Of a stretch of DNA of 64,000 bases, positions 9,001-16,713 are shown in pieces. Source of the DNA: Cyanobacterium sp. T60_A2020_053 (GTDB lineage Bacteria > Cyanobacteriota > Cyanobacteriia > Cyanobacteriales > Cyanobacteriaceae); assembly GCA_015272165.1 (NCBI GenBank), contig JACYMF010000088.1:1-64000 (forward strand), in the 5' to 3' direction. Positions within the stretch are counted from its first letter, which is position 1; each line of letters starts with the position of its first letter. The notes under the pieces are model-generated. The model was not told the DNA's origin. It was given only the letters and a program-made list of their open reading frames with translations, and ran no database searches. A program made the translations under genes and the position numbers.

Positions 9001-9593
9001 TCCATGGTAATTGATACCATAAGGGGAAGTCGATCTCCTTTTTCGGTGAATACTTCTTCAATGGCGTTTAAAACGGCTTTGATTTGCAAAACGTCTTGAC
9101 AGGTTTCTACTAAGAGTAAGTCAACGCCACCATCGTATAAGCCTTGTATTTGGGTGATGTAGGCGTTTTTTAGGCTATCATAATCAATATGTCCTAATGT
9201 TGGTAATTTTGTACCCGGTCCTATACTTCCTGCGACAAAACGGGGTTTTTCGGGAGTAGAATATTCGTCTGCTAATCTTTTCGCCAGTTGGGCGGCGGTT
9301 TTGTTGAGGTAATAGGATTGCTCGGCGAGGTCATATTCTGCTAAAACTAGGGGAGTGCCTCCAAAAGTGTCGGTTTCGATAACATCTGCCCCTGCTTCTA
9401 AAAAGCCTCTGTGTACTGTTTCTACGGCTTCTGGTTTTGTATGTACTAAATATTCGTTACATCCTTCGTATTCTGCACCGCCAAAGTCGTCTGCGGTTAA
9501 ATTCTGTACTTGCAAGTTTGTACCCATAGCACCATCAAATACTAGCACGGGGCGGAGGGCGCTGTGGAGTCTTTCTAAAAATCGGCTTTTCAT
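6042..9593 (-). CDS. metH: Cobalamin-dependent methionine synthase
   Basis: 1183 residues, full length. Transfers a methyl group from methyltetrahydrofolate to homocysteine via cobalamin. Homocysteine domain: residues about 1-320 with zinc ligands in GLNCATGP (near 228) and [10 protein letters not shown] (near 295). Folate domain: from [12 protein letters not shown] (near 345) to about 610. Cobalamin domain: DVHDIGKN near 736, the His being the lower axial ligand, and SGLLVKS. C-terminal reactivation domain: YFPCQSEGN and RRELGFGD. It is transcribed alone; no cobalamin riboswitch was recognised in the 126 bases upstream. Its last 13 codons and 3' flank recur at 902, 1527 and 2112, and 26 bp from codons 11-19 (9537-9562) recur at 11095 and 11617. 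Confidence 0.97.
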   Translation of the reverse strand: MKSRFLERLHSALRPVLVFDGAMGTNLQVQNLTADDFGGAEYEGCNEYLVHTKPEAVETVHRGFLEAGADVIETDTFGGTPLVLAEYDLAEQSYYLNKTAAQLAKRLADEYSTPEKPRFVAGSIGPGTKLPTLGHIDYDSLKNAYITQIQGLYDGGVDLLLVETCQDVLQIKAVLNAIEEVFTEKGDRLPLMVSITMETMGTMLVGTEINAALAILERYPIDIMGLNCATGPDLMKPHIKYLSENSPFVVSCIPNAGLPENVGGQAHYRLTPIELRMALMHFIEDLGVQIIGGCCGTRYDHIKALAEIASTLQPKERQYHYEPCAASIYTTQPYQQDNSFLIVGERLNASGSKKCRDLLNAEDWDGLISLAKEQVKEGAHILDVNVDYVGRDGEKDMHELASRLVNNTTLPLMLDSTEWQKMEAGLKVAGGKCILNSTNYEDGEERFFKVLELAKQYGAGVVIGTIDEEGMARTADKKVEIALRAYKDAIKFGIPAPEIFFDTLALPISTGIEEDRENGKATIESIKRIREELPYCHFMLGVSNISFGLNPAARQVLNSVFLHEAMQVGMDGAIVSASKILPLAKIDEEAIKICTDLIYDKREFDGDICTYDPLGKLTTLFEGKTTKSNKKNVADLPIEERLKQHIIEGERIGLEDALNLALQKYPPLDIINVYLLDGMKVVGELFGNGQMQLPFVLQSAQTMKSAVAFLEPFMDKADTNSNGKGTFLIATVKGDVHDIGKNLVDIILSNNGYKVVNIGIKQPVENIIKAYRECNADCIAMSGLLVKSTAFMKDNLQTFNEEGITVPVILGGAALTPKFVYEDCQKTYKGKVVYGKDAFADLHFMDKLMPSKNSHQWDNLEGFLGEFSEENQLFKGRNFDESGEVQKEEKQDKSQPEITVIDTKRSEAVDPNIARPTPPFWGTKIINADQFDLDEIFWYLDLQALFAGQWQFRKPQGQPREEYDQFLQEKVYPVLEQWKTKVKAENLLHPTVIYGYFPCQSEGNTLYIYNPENPEAKEEIAKFEFPRQKSGKRLCIADFFASKESGIIDVFPLQAVTVGEIATEYAQKLFASDDYTNYLYYHGMAVQTAEALAEWCHGRIRRELGFGDLEPDNIRDMFKQHYQGSRYSFGYPACPNMLDQYVQLDLLDTKRIGMFMDESEQIYPEQSTSALICYHPVAKYFST

Positions 9594-9719
9594 AGATAAT
9601 TGAGATTATGAGAAGTTCTATAAGTTATGTATATTAACTACTTTAGCTTATTTGAGAGCGATGATAGGTTAAAATGACTATTTGTTATCCCTTTAATTTT
9701 TAAATACTTTGACAAAAAA

Positions 9720-10019
9720 TTGAAATATAATTTCGACTGGAATCCCGATAAAGAAAAACAAAATATACGCAAACACGGTATGAATTTTCGTAAAGCCTCC
9801 AGTATTTTTCAAGATTCTTCCCAATTATCAATTTATGATGAAGAACATAGCGATTATGAAGATCGATGGATTACCATAGGATTAGATGATAGTGGTGTTT
9901 TACGAGTCGTAGTTCATACTTTTGAACAGGTGGACAAGTTAAACTGTAATATTCGGATTATTTCAGCTCGAAAAGCAACAAATCACGAAAGAAAACAATA
10001 TCAAAATAGGATTTTATGA
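9720..10019 (+). CDS. brnT: BrnT-type ribonuclease toxin
   Basis: A 99-residue BrnT-family toxin with FDWNPDKEKQNIRKHGMNF at the start, DYEDRWITIGLDD in the middle and RIISARKATNHERKQYQ at the end. It is the third BrnT in the window and the only one on the plus strand, divergent from metH with 126 bases between. The start codon lies at the edge of the frame and TTG or ATG assignment is uncertain. The stop overlaps the antitoxin start (ATGA), so the two are translationally coupled. Confidence 0.85.
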   Translation: MKYNFDWNPDKEKQNIRKHGMNFRKASSIFQDSSQLSIYDEEHSDYEDRWITIGLDDSGVLRVVVHTFEQVDKLNCNIRIISARKATNHERKQYQNRIL

Positions 10020-10219
10020 AACAAGAATATGATTTTTCTAATGCAGAACAAGGTAAATTTTATCACTCTAATAGTAAGTTTAATTTACCCATTTATTTAG
10101 ATTCTGATGTGGAAGAATTTATCACTAATTTAGCTGATAAAAAAAATCTGGATATTTCTGTGTTAGTCAATGAATGGTTAAGAAATAATATCAGCTTTGT
10201 CAAAACCATTGATATTTGA
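10016..10219 (+). CDS. brnA: BrnA/CopG-type antitoxin
   Basis: A 67-residue partner of the toxin at 9720-10019, sharing the four-base ATGA overlap. The N-terminus YDFSNAEQGKFY resembles that of the antitoxin at 1567-1755. The C-terminal half (NLPIYLDSDVEEFITNLADK) has the ribbon-helix-helix pattern but differs in sequence from the other two BrnA proteins. It therefore forms a separate system with its own operator specificity. No metH-tail copy borders this pair. Confidence 0.75.
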   Translation: MKQEYDFSNAEQGKFYHSNSKFNLPIYLDSDVEEFITNLADKKNLDISVLVNEWLRNNISFVKTIDI

Positions 10220-10294
10220 AAGTTTATAAATGTCTTTGATCAACAACATTTATTTTACTACTAGTTTTTTACTTAAAACTTCACAGAACTTAAC

Positions 10295-10453
10295 ATGAAT
10301 TATAAAATAAATAATTTGCTAATTTCTCAGGAGGAGTTATCTTATTCATCTGGAATACAAACAGAAGATATTTACTTAATCATAAAAAGATTATCTCCCC
10401 TCAAAGTAATAATATCCAATAAAACTGTAAAAAATTTTGAAAAAAAATATTAA
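10295..10453 (+). CDS. Small ORF, possible N-terminal part of the next gene
   Basis: A 52-codon ORF (MNYKINNLLISQEELSYSSG to NFEKKY) of unknown family. It starts at an ordinary ATG and ends inside an A-rich run (10440-10447). The membrane protein reading frame that continues at 10489 is open from 10441, so a one-base slip in the A run would fuse the two into a protein of about 240 residues. It may be the true start of that gene with a frameshift, or a separate short peptide. Confidence 0.35.
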   Translation: MNYKINNLLISQEELSYSSGIQTEDIYLIIKRLSPLKVIISNKTVKNFEKKY

Positions 10454-10488
10454 TCATAAAAGTTATTTTTCCATTATTCTGGATAGCT

Positions 10489-11013
10489 TTGTTGTTTATT
10501 TTTGTTCCGATATTATTGCAAGAATATTCTCATCCACTTGTTTGGCTAATAGGCTGCATTTTTTTATTATTATTATTTCCAGTTAGTACTGTTTATATTT
10601 ATGGTAGTAAAAGTCTTTTGGATAATTTAAAAATTACAATAAAAACAATATCTAAATATCAACACTTTTATAAACTCTATATTCAAGTACAAAATTTTAA
10701 TACTTTAGTTGACACCATTAATGCTATCAATATATCTGAGGATTCAGGAGGTTCTAACAAATTACAAGATAAAGATAAAGTTTATTCAATCTTAAAAACT
10801 CTCAGGGCAGATTTAATCCTAGCCTTAAATATTGAAAGGAACTTTAGTAATAATCCGCATTTCAGTTTCAATGAGTTTGAAATAAACAACCTTGAAACAT
10901 CTTTATTTAATATACAAGAAGAATGTAATAAGTATGGAAAAACATTGAGTCAAGCCATACAAATATCTATCAATGTTGCTGAGGAAATGCAAAAATTAAA
11001 TAGCTACAAGTAA
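10489..11013 (+). CDS. Unknown membrane protein, two N-terminal transmembrane segments
   Basis: 174 residues when started at a TTG codon. The frame is open upstream to 10441 without an ATG, so the true start is uncertain (a rare ATT, or fusion with the ORF at 10295). Two hydrophobic segments lie at the start (LFIFVPILL and LVWLIGCIFLLLLFPVSTVY). They are followed by a soluble helical domain of about 130 residues with no recognised motif. AT-rich, in the accessory zone between toxin-antitoxin modules. It could belong to a phage or defence system, but nothing in the sequence shows this. Confidence 0.5.
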   Translation: MLFIFVPILLQEYSHPLVWLIGCIFLLLLFPVSTVYIYGSKSLLDNLKITIKTISKYQHFYKLYIQVQNFNTLVDTINAINISEDSGGSNKLQDKDKVYSILKTLRADLILALNIERNFSNNPHFSFNEFEINNLETSLFNIQEECNKYGKTLSQAIQISINVAEEMQKLNSYK

Positions 11014-11094
11014 TAATTAAAAGTAAGTTATGATCAAAGTAAATATTTAAGGAAGGATAAATTTATGCTCCCAATTAATTTTTGTCCTGTCAGT

Positions 11095-11136
11095 AAATAC
11101 TAGCACGGGGCAGAGGGCGCCCTCCACCGTTTTTTA
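11095..11136. repeat. Direct repeat left of hicBA (matches metH 5' coding region)
   Basis: Begins AAATACTAGCACGGGGC and continues through the 14-bp palindrome GGAGGGCGCCCTCC (here with one mismatch) to ACCGTTTTT. The first 26 bases equal metH 9537-9562 except for one base. The second copy is at 11617-11656, so the two flank the hicBA pair. Confidence 0.8.
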
Positions 11137-11148
11137 TATACTAAAAAA

Positions 11149-11376
11149 TTATGACTCAAACTCTTTTCTTGGTATCTGAGATTGACGAATAATAGATTGA
11201 AGTGTGCCTATTTTAATGGTGTCATGATTGGGTATTGGTACGGTAATAGTACCATTTTCTATCATTTTCTGCATAATAATATGACTGCCTTTCTGACGTA
11301 TTTGCTGAAATTCATGTTTTGCTAAAATTTGACAAACTTCCTTCCTTGAAAGTATCCGCAATTTACCCAACAGCAA
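11149..11376 (-). CDS. hicA: HicA/YcfA-type mRNA interferase toxin
   Basis: A 75-residue HicA-family protein: LSRKEVCQILAKHEFQQIRQ, then the active-site segment KGSHIIMQ with the family histidine, then VPIPNHDTIKIGTLQSIIRQ. It binds and cleaves mRNA when not held by HicB. It is the second gene, overlapping hicB by 14 bases. It is clearly different from the HicA at 548-784, so this is an independent system. The order hicB-hicA is the less common but well known arrangement. Confidence 0.9.
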   Translation of the reverse strand: MLLGKLRILSRKEVCQILAKHEFQQIRQKGSHIIMQKMIENGTITVPIPNHDTIKIGTLQSIIRQSQIPRKEFES

Positions 11377-11593
11377 CCTCCAAACTGGTTATATACACTT
11401 CATTATGTCGTCTTTTTTCTATTTCTTGAGCCGATGCAGTTTCAAAGAATAATTCCAGCGCTTCTTTTAGATTATTTCTGGCTTCTTCAATAGTATCACC
11501 TTGACTAGCAATATCCAATTCAGGGCAAAGGGAGACATATCCATCCCCCTCTTTTTCGATAATTGCTGTTAGTTGTTGATATTTTATTGTCAT
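11363..11593 (-). CDS. hicB: HicB-type antitoxin
   Basis: A 76-residue HicB protein with the partially degraded RNase H-like fold: YQQLTAIIEKEGDGYVSLCP, then ELDIASQGDTIEEARNNLKE, then helix EALELFFETA. It neutralises the HicA encoded directly behind with a 14-base overlap. It lacks an added DNA-binding domain. Both genes lie between two 40-bp direct repeats (11095-11136 and 11617-11656), as expected of a cassette that was inserted or duplicated as a unit. Confidence 0.9.
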   Translation of the reverse strand: MTIKYQQLTAIIEKEGDGYVSLCPELDIASQGDTIEEARNNLKEALELFFETASAQEIEKRRHNEVYITSLEVAVG

Positions 11594-11616
11594 TTCAGTA
11601 ATCGGATATTTTTATT

Positions 11617-11656
11617 AAATACTAGCACGGGGCGGAGGGCGCCCTCCACCGTTTTT
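11617..11656. repeat. Direct repeat right of hicBA (matches metH 5' coding region)
   Basis: Same unit as 11095-11136. The first 26 bases (AAATACTAGCACGGGGCGGA and six more) are identical to metH 9537-9562. They are followed by the perfect palindrome GGAGGGCGCCCTCC and ACCGTTTTTG. Confidence 0.8.
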
Positions 11657-11741
11657 GATAGTTAGCGTTAATTAATGGTTGCCATAGCTGATAAAAGATT
11701 TCTCATTTACAATTAGATTGGGGTTACATAGTAGATGAAAA

Positions 11742-11972
11742 ATGAACGCAACTCAAATTCGTGGTAAATTAAAAGAATATATAGATAAATTATCTCCAGA
11801 AAAATTAACAATAGTAGCGGATTTTTTCCAAAATTTAGATAGTCAAGAAGCTGTTGATGCCACTGAAGAATTAATAAATATTCCCGACTTTAAATCTACT
11901 TTTGAAAAGGCAAATCAAGAAATAAAAGAGGGTAAAGTTAAAAATTGGTGTCATATTAGGAATGATGTATAA
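11742..11972 (+). CDS. Probable antitoxin of a degraded toxin-antitoxin pair
   Basis: A 76-residue protein (QIRGKLKEYIDKLSPEKLTI at the start, DFKSTFEKANQEIKEG near the end) of the kind found in cyanobacteria in front of RelE/ParE-family toxins. The 17-codon remnant of such a toxin overlaps its stop by a few bases (11965-12015). With the toxin lost, the antitoxin is an orphan. The family assignment rests on pattern and context only. Confidence 0.6.
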   Translation: MNATQIRGKLKEYIDKLSPEKLTIVADFFQNLDSQEAVDATEELINIPDFKSTFEKANQEIKEGKVKNWCHIRNDV

Positions 11973-12015
11973 GGTTCAATTATCTTTCACTGCTGAAAAG
12001 TTTTATGTAAATTAA
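11965..12015 (+). pseudogene. RelE/ParE-family toxin, N-terminal remnant
   Basis: Starts ATG with MYKVQLSFTAEKFYVN and then stops. Cyanobacterial RelE-like toxins commonly open with a similar strand-helix (MYxVxLSxxAxKFY) and run to about 90 residues. Only the first 17 codons are present. The start overlaps the end of the antitoxin gene, as expected in an operon. Confidence 0.6.
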
Positions 12016-12125
12016 ATGAGTCTTAGCTTAGAATGAATTGCCCCAATGTTTGGCAGTCGATTTATAATCTTAGACATCAAAATTGGTTCTGGTTTTTGGG
12101 GAAGCTATTGAAATAACTATATCCA

Positions 12126-13343
12126 TTATCCATTGTTATGAAGTAAATCCAGCGCCCTCCGGTATTGCAAATCATCATCGGTGGCAATCTGAAAAAAGGT
12201 GAGGGGCGCTGAAGGGGATACCACAACATCAGGAGTAATACCCAATTTATTAATATCTTTGTGGTTAGGAGTTTCATATTTAGCCACTGTTACCGCCAAT
12301 CCAGCGCCGTCAGGGAGTTTAAACAGAGATTGAATTAAACCCTTACCGTAGGTTTTTTCTCCTACCAATAAAGCGCGCCCATTATCTTGCAAAGCGCCCG
12401 CCAAAATTTCACTAGCGCTAGCTGTGCCACCATTAACTAAAACAACCAAAGGCTTATCTGTTAAAGGCTGTCCGAAGGCATCGTAACTACCCATTGTGCC
12501 TTGACGATTGACAGTATATACAATGGTACTAGGTTTTAACCACAACCGAGCGATTTCTACCCCTGCTTGTAGTAATCCTCCCGGATTGTTACGCAAATCT
12601 AAAATATAACCCTTTACCCCGTCTCTTTCCATCAAGGCGATACTATGCGCAATATCTTGGGTAGCATTACCGCTAAATTGATTTAAACGGAGATAACCTA
12701 CCAAAAAATTAGGGTCTGTGTTATCTAATTTAGCAATTACTGAACTTAATGACAAACGATCTCTTTTTAAACGATATTCTTTAATCTTTTGCTCATTTTG
12801 GGGCTTAATTATTAATAATACTTCTGTACCAATTTCTCCTCGAATTAAATTAGCGGCTTCATCTAAACTTAAACCATCGGTTTGAATGCCATCGATACTG
12901 ACTACCTCATCACGGGGGGCAATTCCGGCGGTTTCGGCGGGGGAATTGGGTAGAGGGGTGACGACTTGGATATGTTTAGTTTCAGGATTGATACTAATTT
13001 GTAAACCTACCCCTGATAATTCCCCAGATGTGGTAATTTGTAGATCATGATAGCGATCTGGTGGTAATAAACGGGTATAAGGATCATCTAAAGTTGCTAA
13101 CATTTCCCTGATAGCTGTGTAGGTTTCTTCTCGATTGTGTAATGGTTGCCGTAAAAATTTTTGTCTTAAATTCCACCAATTTTGACCATTAAAAGTGCTA
13201 TCTACATAAGATTCATTAACTAAGCGCCAACATTGCAAAATTAATTTTTCTTCTTCGCTAAAGGCATAAGCGCCCTCCACCCCTAGCCATCCCCACGATA
13301 GGATATAGATAATTAAAATTAGGCTGGTAATAATTTTTTTCAT
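12126..13343 (-). CDS. ctpA: Carboxyl-terminal processing protease
   Basis: 405 residues, family S41. A signal peptide (MKKIITSLILIIYILSWGW) sends it to the thylakoid lumen or periplasm. In cyanobacteria CtpA removes the C-terminal extension of the photosystem II D1 precursor. A PDZ domain occupies about residues 100-185 (GELSGVGLQI, SIDGIQTDG). The catalytic Ser is in GTASASEILAG (near 311) and the Lys in TYGKGLIQS (near 333). Length is normal. The last residues HNNG and the stop come from an AATGGAT heptamer repeat. Other Ctp paralogues are usual in these genomes, so CtpA versus CtpB/C is less certain. Confidence 0.88.
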   Translation of the reverse strand: MKKIITSLILIIYILSWGWLGVEGAYAFSEEEKLILQCWRLVNESYVDSTFNGQNWWNLRQKFLRQPLHNREETYTAIREMLATLDDPYTRLLPPDRYHDLQITTSGELSGVGLQISINPETKHIQVVTPLPNSPAETAGIAPRDEVVSIDGIQTDGLSLDEAANLIRGEIGTEVLLIIKPQNEQKIKEYRLKRDRLSLSSVIAKLDNTDPNFLVGYLRLNQFSGNATQDIAHSIALMERDGVKGYILDLRNNPGGLLQAGVEIARLWLKPSTIVYTVNRQGTMGSYDAFGQPLTDKPLVVLVNGGTASASEILAGALQDNGRALLVGEKTYGKGLIQSLFKLPDGAGLAVTVAKYETPNHKDINKLGITPDVVVSPSAPLTFFQIATDDDLQYRRALDLLHNNG

Positions 13344-13469
13344 AATTATGATTCAATAGTCTTTGATTGAACGAGCAAAAATTTATCGGTGTTGACTTTT
13401 TTAGCATATCGCAATTATTGACTCTCTTACTTTGAGTATGATAAATTGTTGGTTGAGATAGGGAAAAGG

Positions 13470-13572
13470 GAAGAGGGAAGAAAGGGAGGCAGAGGAGGAA
13501 AAGGAAGCAGAGGGAGAAAGGGAAGCAGAGGGAGAAGGGGCGAAAATTAATTATTCATTATTCATTATTCAT
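13470..13572. repeat. Purine-rich and ATTATTC heptamer repeat
   Basis: Positions 13470-13540 are a low-complexity run of GGAAGCAGAGGGAGAAAGG units. From 13550 to 13572 the heptamer ATTATTC is repeated. The stop codon of the antiporter gene (13565) falls inside the heptamer run. Confidence 0.7.
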
Positions 13573-15124
13573 CTCGTAGGGAAAGTAATTTTTCATCAAG
13601 TTGTTGTAAATAGTCGAGGGCGCTATCTTCTGTTAATATCCCCTTGCGTAAAGCATCGGTAATAGCACTTTTTTCCGCTATGTATAAACGGCGCAATAAA
13701 CCGTCTAAATATAAATTTTCTAGGGTGCTATTCTGGTGTGACGGGCGCTGGTTATAATATTCTCTTAATTTATTTTCCGCATCGGCAATTTTTACTTGAT
13801 AACCAGAAAAAATTTCTTCATAAAGAGATTTAGATAAGCTACCCGAATCTAGTAAATTTTTCAATTCTTTTTGGGCAGATTTGGCAGTAATTAAGTTTAG
13901 TTGTAGTTGTTCTATTTTTTGTTTAATTATGGAAGGAGTAGATATTTTTAACTTTTTCACAAACCAAGATAAACTTAGACCTTGACCAAGTAACGATAAT
14001 AAAACAGTGCTAAAAACAATAGTAACTAATTCATTTTTTAGGGGTAATGTAGAGGGAAGACTGATGGCTAATGCCATTGATAATGAGCCTTTCACGTTAC
14101 CCCAAATTAGTATATGTTGCCACTTTAAGGGTAAGGGGCGGTCAAAAAATTTGAGTAAATAACTAAGAGGATAAATAGCAAAAACTCTACCTATTTGATA
14201 AGCAATAATTGCTAAAATTGCGAGAGGAAAAGTTTGAATTACTGTACTTAAATCAATACTGATTCCTAATACTAAAAAAAGAAAAGTATTAACCCCAAAT
14301 CCTGCATATTCCCAAAAATTTAACAGAGTTACTCTAGTACCAGCGGAAGTTTTACTAAAACCCAAATTACCCACCACTAAACCAGTAATCACTACAGAAA
14401 TAGCGCCCGACACCTCTAATAATTGCCCGATTTGAAATGAACCCAAAGAGACGGCAACGGTTAATAATATGCTACTGAGGGCATCATCTAACTGCTGAAA
14501 TAAACCCACACAAAGATACCCTAACCCTAAACCCAGCGCCCCTCCCCCCACAAATGCCACGAAGGTTTGCATCAGCGCCCCTCCCCACGAAAATGAACCT
14601 TCTAGTAATATGGTTGTAATAATATTGATTAAAACAAGGGCAACACCATCATTAAATAAACTCTCATTTTCCACGATATTAGCCAAGGGAGAAGGCACTA
14701 CCACGCTTTTAAAAGCGGCAATTACTGACACGGTATCGGTAATGCTTAAAATTACACTAATAGCCGCCGCCGTTAACCAAGGAAAATCAAAAAAATTCCG
14801 TAAGAGTAGAGTGGTGATGAGGGCGCTGATTAATACTCCGGGCCCAGCTAATAAAGCGATGGGTTTAACGGTATCGCGCAAACGACTAATTTCGGTGTTG
14901 ATAGCTGCTTCAAAAATCAGAATTGGCAAAAACAGATTGAGAATGACATCAGCATTGAGAGAAATGGAACGAGGTAAGGTTTCAGGGGTGATGAATAACC
15001 CAGCTACTACTAAGCCGATGACATAGGGAATTTTTAATTTGCGAGTAACTAAAGCGACAACGGTTGCCACCAATAGCAATAATATTAGACTGCTGACAAG
15101 GTTTGTAAAGTTATCACTATTCAC
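13565..15124 (-). CDS. Na+/H+ antiporter, NhaP/CPA1 type
   Basis: 519 residues with about 12 hydrophobic segments in the first 390, followed by a hydrophilic tail of about 125 residues (KIEQLQLNLITAKSAQKELK). The ion-binding pair is seen in ESLFNDGVALVL (near residue 160) and the GNVKGSLSMALAIS segment is conserved in the family. It exchanges sodium for protons across the plasma membrane for salt and pH balance. The gene ends inside a TGAATAA heptamer repeat that supplies its stop. It stands alone, divergent from chlG. Confidence 0.9.
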   Translation of the reverse strand: MNSDNFTNLVSSLILLLLVATVVALVTRKLKIPYVIGLVVAGLFITPETLPRSISLNADVILNLFLPILIFEAAINTEISRLRDTVKPIALLAGPGVLISALITTLLLRNFFDFPWLTAAAISVILSITDTVSVIAAFKSVVVPSPLANIVENESLFNDGVALVLINIITTILLEGSFSWGGALMQTFVAFVGGGALGLGLGYLCVGLFQQLDDALSSILLTVAVSLGSFQIGQLLEVSGAISVVITGLVVGNLGFSKTSAGTRVTLLNFWEYAGFGVNTFLFLVLGISIDLSTVIQTFPLAILAIIAYQIGRVFAIYPLSYLLKFFDRPLPLKWQHILIWGNVKGSLSMALAISLPSTLPLKNELVTIVFSTVLLSLLGQGLSLSWFVKKLKISTPSIIKQKIEQLQLNLITAKSAQKELKNLLDSGSLSKSLYEEIFSGYQVKIADAENKLREYYNQRPSHQNSTLENLYLDGLLRRLYIAEKSAITDALRKGILTEDSALDYLQQLDEKLLSLRDE

Positions 15125-15129
15125 GGCAA

Positions 15130-15270
15130 TTAATTTGAAAAGGGCAAAGTTAAAAGGGCAAAGGGCAAAGGTTTTAAAAGGGCAGAGGGAGAAAGGGAGA
15201 CAGGAAGAAAAGTTAGAATTTAGAATTTAGAAAACAAATACTTCTACATTGTTCATTATTAATTATTCAT
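15130..15270. repeat. AAAGGGC and TTCATTA short tandem repeats
   Basis: Heptamer-like runs of AAAGGGC (about 15137-15185), a purine tract, and TTAATTATTCATTAATTAAT (about 15250-15270) fill the gap between the antiporter and chlG start regions. Any promoter for chlG must lie within or after these repeats; none stands out. Confidence 0.6.
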
Positions 15271-15317
15271 TAATTAATGGCTAAACTAGATGATTAAGAA
15301 ATAATATAAATAAAATT

Positions 15318-16310
15318 ATGACTGATTCTGAATCAAAAGATTATTCTCAAGTTAATTTGGATCGAGATGATAAAGGCGCAAAAGCTAGACAAATGCTGGG
15401 GATGAAGGGCGCTGGAAAGGCTAGTAATATTTGGCAAATTCGTCTTCAGTTGATGAAACCCATTACTTGGATTCCCTTGATTTGGGGCGTGGTATGTGGC
15501 GCTGCTTCTTCTGGGGGATACGTCTGGGGAGTGGAAGATTTCCTCATGGCGTTAACCTGTATGTTGATGTCTGGTCCTCTTTTAGCTGGTTATACTCAAA
15601 CCATTAATGATTTTTATGATCGAGACATTGACGCTATTAATGAGCCTTATCGCCCTATTCCTTCGGGCGCTATTACTATTCCCCAAGTTGTTACCCAAAT
15701 TCTGGTGCTATTACTTTTAGGAATTGGTGTTGCCTACGGTTTGGATGTGTGGGCTGGTCATGATTTCCCTATTTTAACTTGTTTGGCTCTGGGTGGTTCA
15801 TTTGTATCATACATTTATTCAGCGCCCCCCCTCAAGTTGAAAAAAAATGGTTGGTTAGGCAATTACGCTCTTGGTTCTAGTTATATCGCATTACCTTGGT
15901 GGGCTGGTCATGCTTTATTTGGGGAGTTAAATTGGACTATCGTAGTCTTAACCCTCATTTACAGTATGGCTGGATTAGGTATCGCTGTGGTTAATGACTT
16001 CAAAAGTGTGGAAGGAGATGCAAAATTAGGTTTAAATTCCTTACCTGTTATGTTTGGGGTGACGGGCGCTGCTTGGATTTGTGTCATCATGATTGATGTC
16101 TTTCAAGCCGGAATGGGTTTATATTTGGTTAGCATCCATAAAAATCTTTACGCTACCATTTTATTCCTCTTGATTATCCCTCAAATTACTTTCCAAGATA
16201 TGTATTTTTTGCGCAATCCCCTTGAGAATGATGTTAAATATCAAGCCAGTGCGCAACCTTTCCTTGTGTTAGGAATGTTAGTTTTGGGTTTAGCCATCGG
16301 TAATTCTTAA
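15318..16310 (+). CDS. chlG: Chlorophyll synthase
   Basis: 330 residues, a UbiA-family prenyltransferase with about nine membrane segments. It attaches the geranylgeranyl or phytyl chain to chlorophyllide a in the thylakoid membrane. The two Asp-rich, Mg-binding prenyl diphosphate motifs are present: NDFYDRDIDAINEP (near residue 95) and VVNDFKSVEGD (near 225). The N-terminal 40 residues are hydrophilic (GAKARQMLGMKGAG), as in other cyanobacterial ChlG. Transcribed alone. Four GGGCGCT motifs lie inside the coding region. Confidence 0.96.
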   Translation: MTDSESKDYSQVNLDRDDKGAKARQMLGMKGAGKASNIWQIRLQLMKPITWIPLIWGVVCGAASSGGYVWGVEDFLMALTCMLMSGPLLAGYTQTINDFYDRDIDAINEPYRPIPSGAITIPQVVTQILVLLLLGIGVAYGLDVWAGHDFPILTCLALGGSFVSYIYSAPPLKLKKNGWLGNYALGSSYIALPWWAGHALFGELNWTIVVLTLIYSMAGLGIAVVNDFKSVEGDAKLGLNSLPVMFGVTGAAWICVIMIDVFQAGMGLYLVSIHKNLYATILFLLIIPQITFQDMYFLRNPLENDVKYQASAQPFLVLGMLVLGLAIGNS

Positions 16311-16713
16311 CCTCGAAAAAAGGGAAAAGGGCAAGGGGCAAAGGTTTAAAGGTGAGTAGGTTTCAGGCTTCAGGTTGCAGGTTTCAGGTGTAATTTTCAA
16401 ACAGCTTCTAATCAGTAGGTAAGCAAAATTAATTGTGATTTTTATTTTTCTCAAAGCTGATAACAAGAGGTTTAAACCCCTTGCCTATATACAATTAATT
16501 TTGCATGAGAACTTACCCGATACCTGACACCTCCCTTAACGTAACATTTGAATCAGTGCGTAACGTCAGTTATTGAACGTGATTCCGTTGGTTCCGTGTA
16601 ATTCATTACACGGTGGGTAAATTACGAAGATATAATCTTGCATAACAGATTACCCGAACATGATATTACTCCCCTCTCCTGTGGGCGAGGGGTTGGGGTG
16701 AGGGCAAACCAGC
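16311..16713. other. Repeat-filled gap between chlG and an ABC ATPase
   Basis: No gene seen. In order: AAAGGGC-type run (16318-16345); TTTCAGG heptamers (16358-16392), repeated at 48207-48240; the palindrome AAGAGGTTTAAACCCCTT (16465-16482), repeated at 42439; the reverse-oriented two-hairpin element (16556-16668); and a hairpin repeat CCCCTCTCCTGTGGGCGAGG (16671-16706). Two other copies of the latter carry MITE insertions (30302 and 41244). Confidence 0.7.
16556..16668 (-). repeat. Two-hairpin dispersed repeat, copy 1
   Basis: Contains CCGTGTAATTCATTACACGG (16594-16613), a 20-bp inverted repeat with a two-base centre, and ends AGATTACCCGAACATGATAT. The second hairpin (GTTCAATAAATTGAAC in other copies) is decayed here. 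Other copies are at 36838, 42735, 45677, 48362 and 60824. Confidence 0.8.

Noticed and set aside
9594-9719. Cobalamin riboswitch in front of metH
   Set aside because: The gap is only 126 bases, AT-rich, and lacks a recognisable B12-box; it is also shared with the divergent brnT.
12077-12277. ORF at the 3' end of ctpA
   Set aside because: Overlaps ctpA in another frame and lacks any conserved pattern.
16465-16482. AAGAGGTTTAAACCCCTT as a transcription terminator for chlG
   Set aside because: It lies 155 bases from the stop, has no T run and recurs at 42439 with its flanks, so it is a dispersed repeat.
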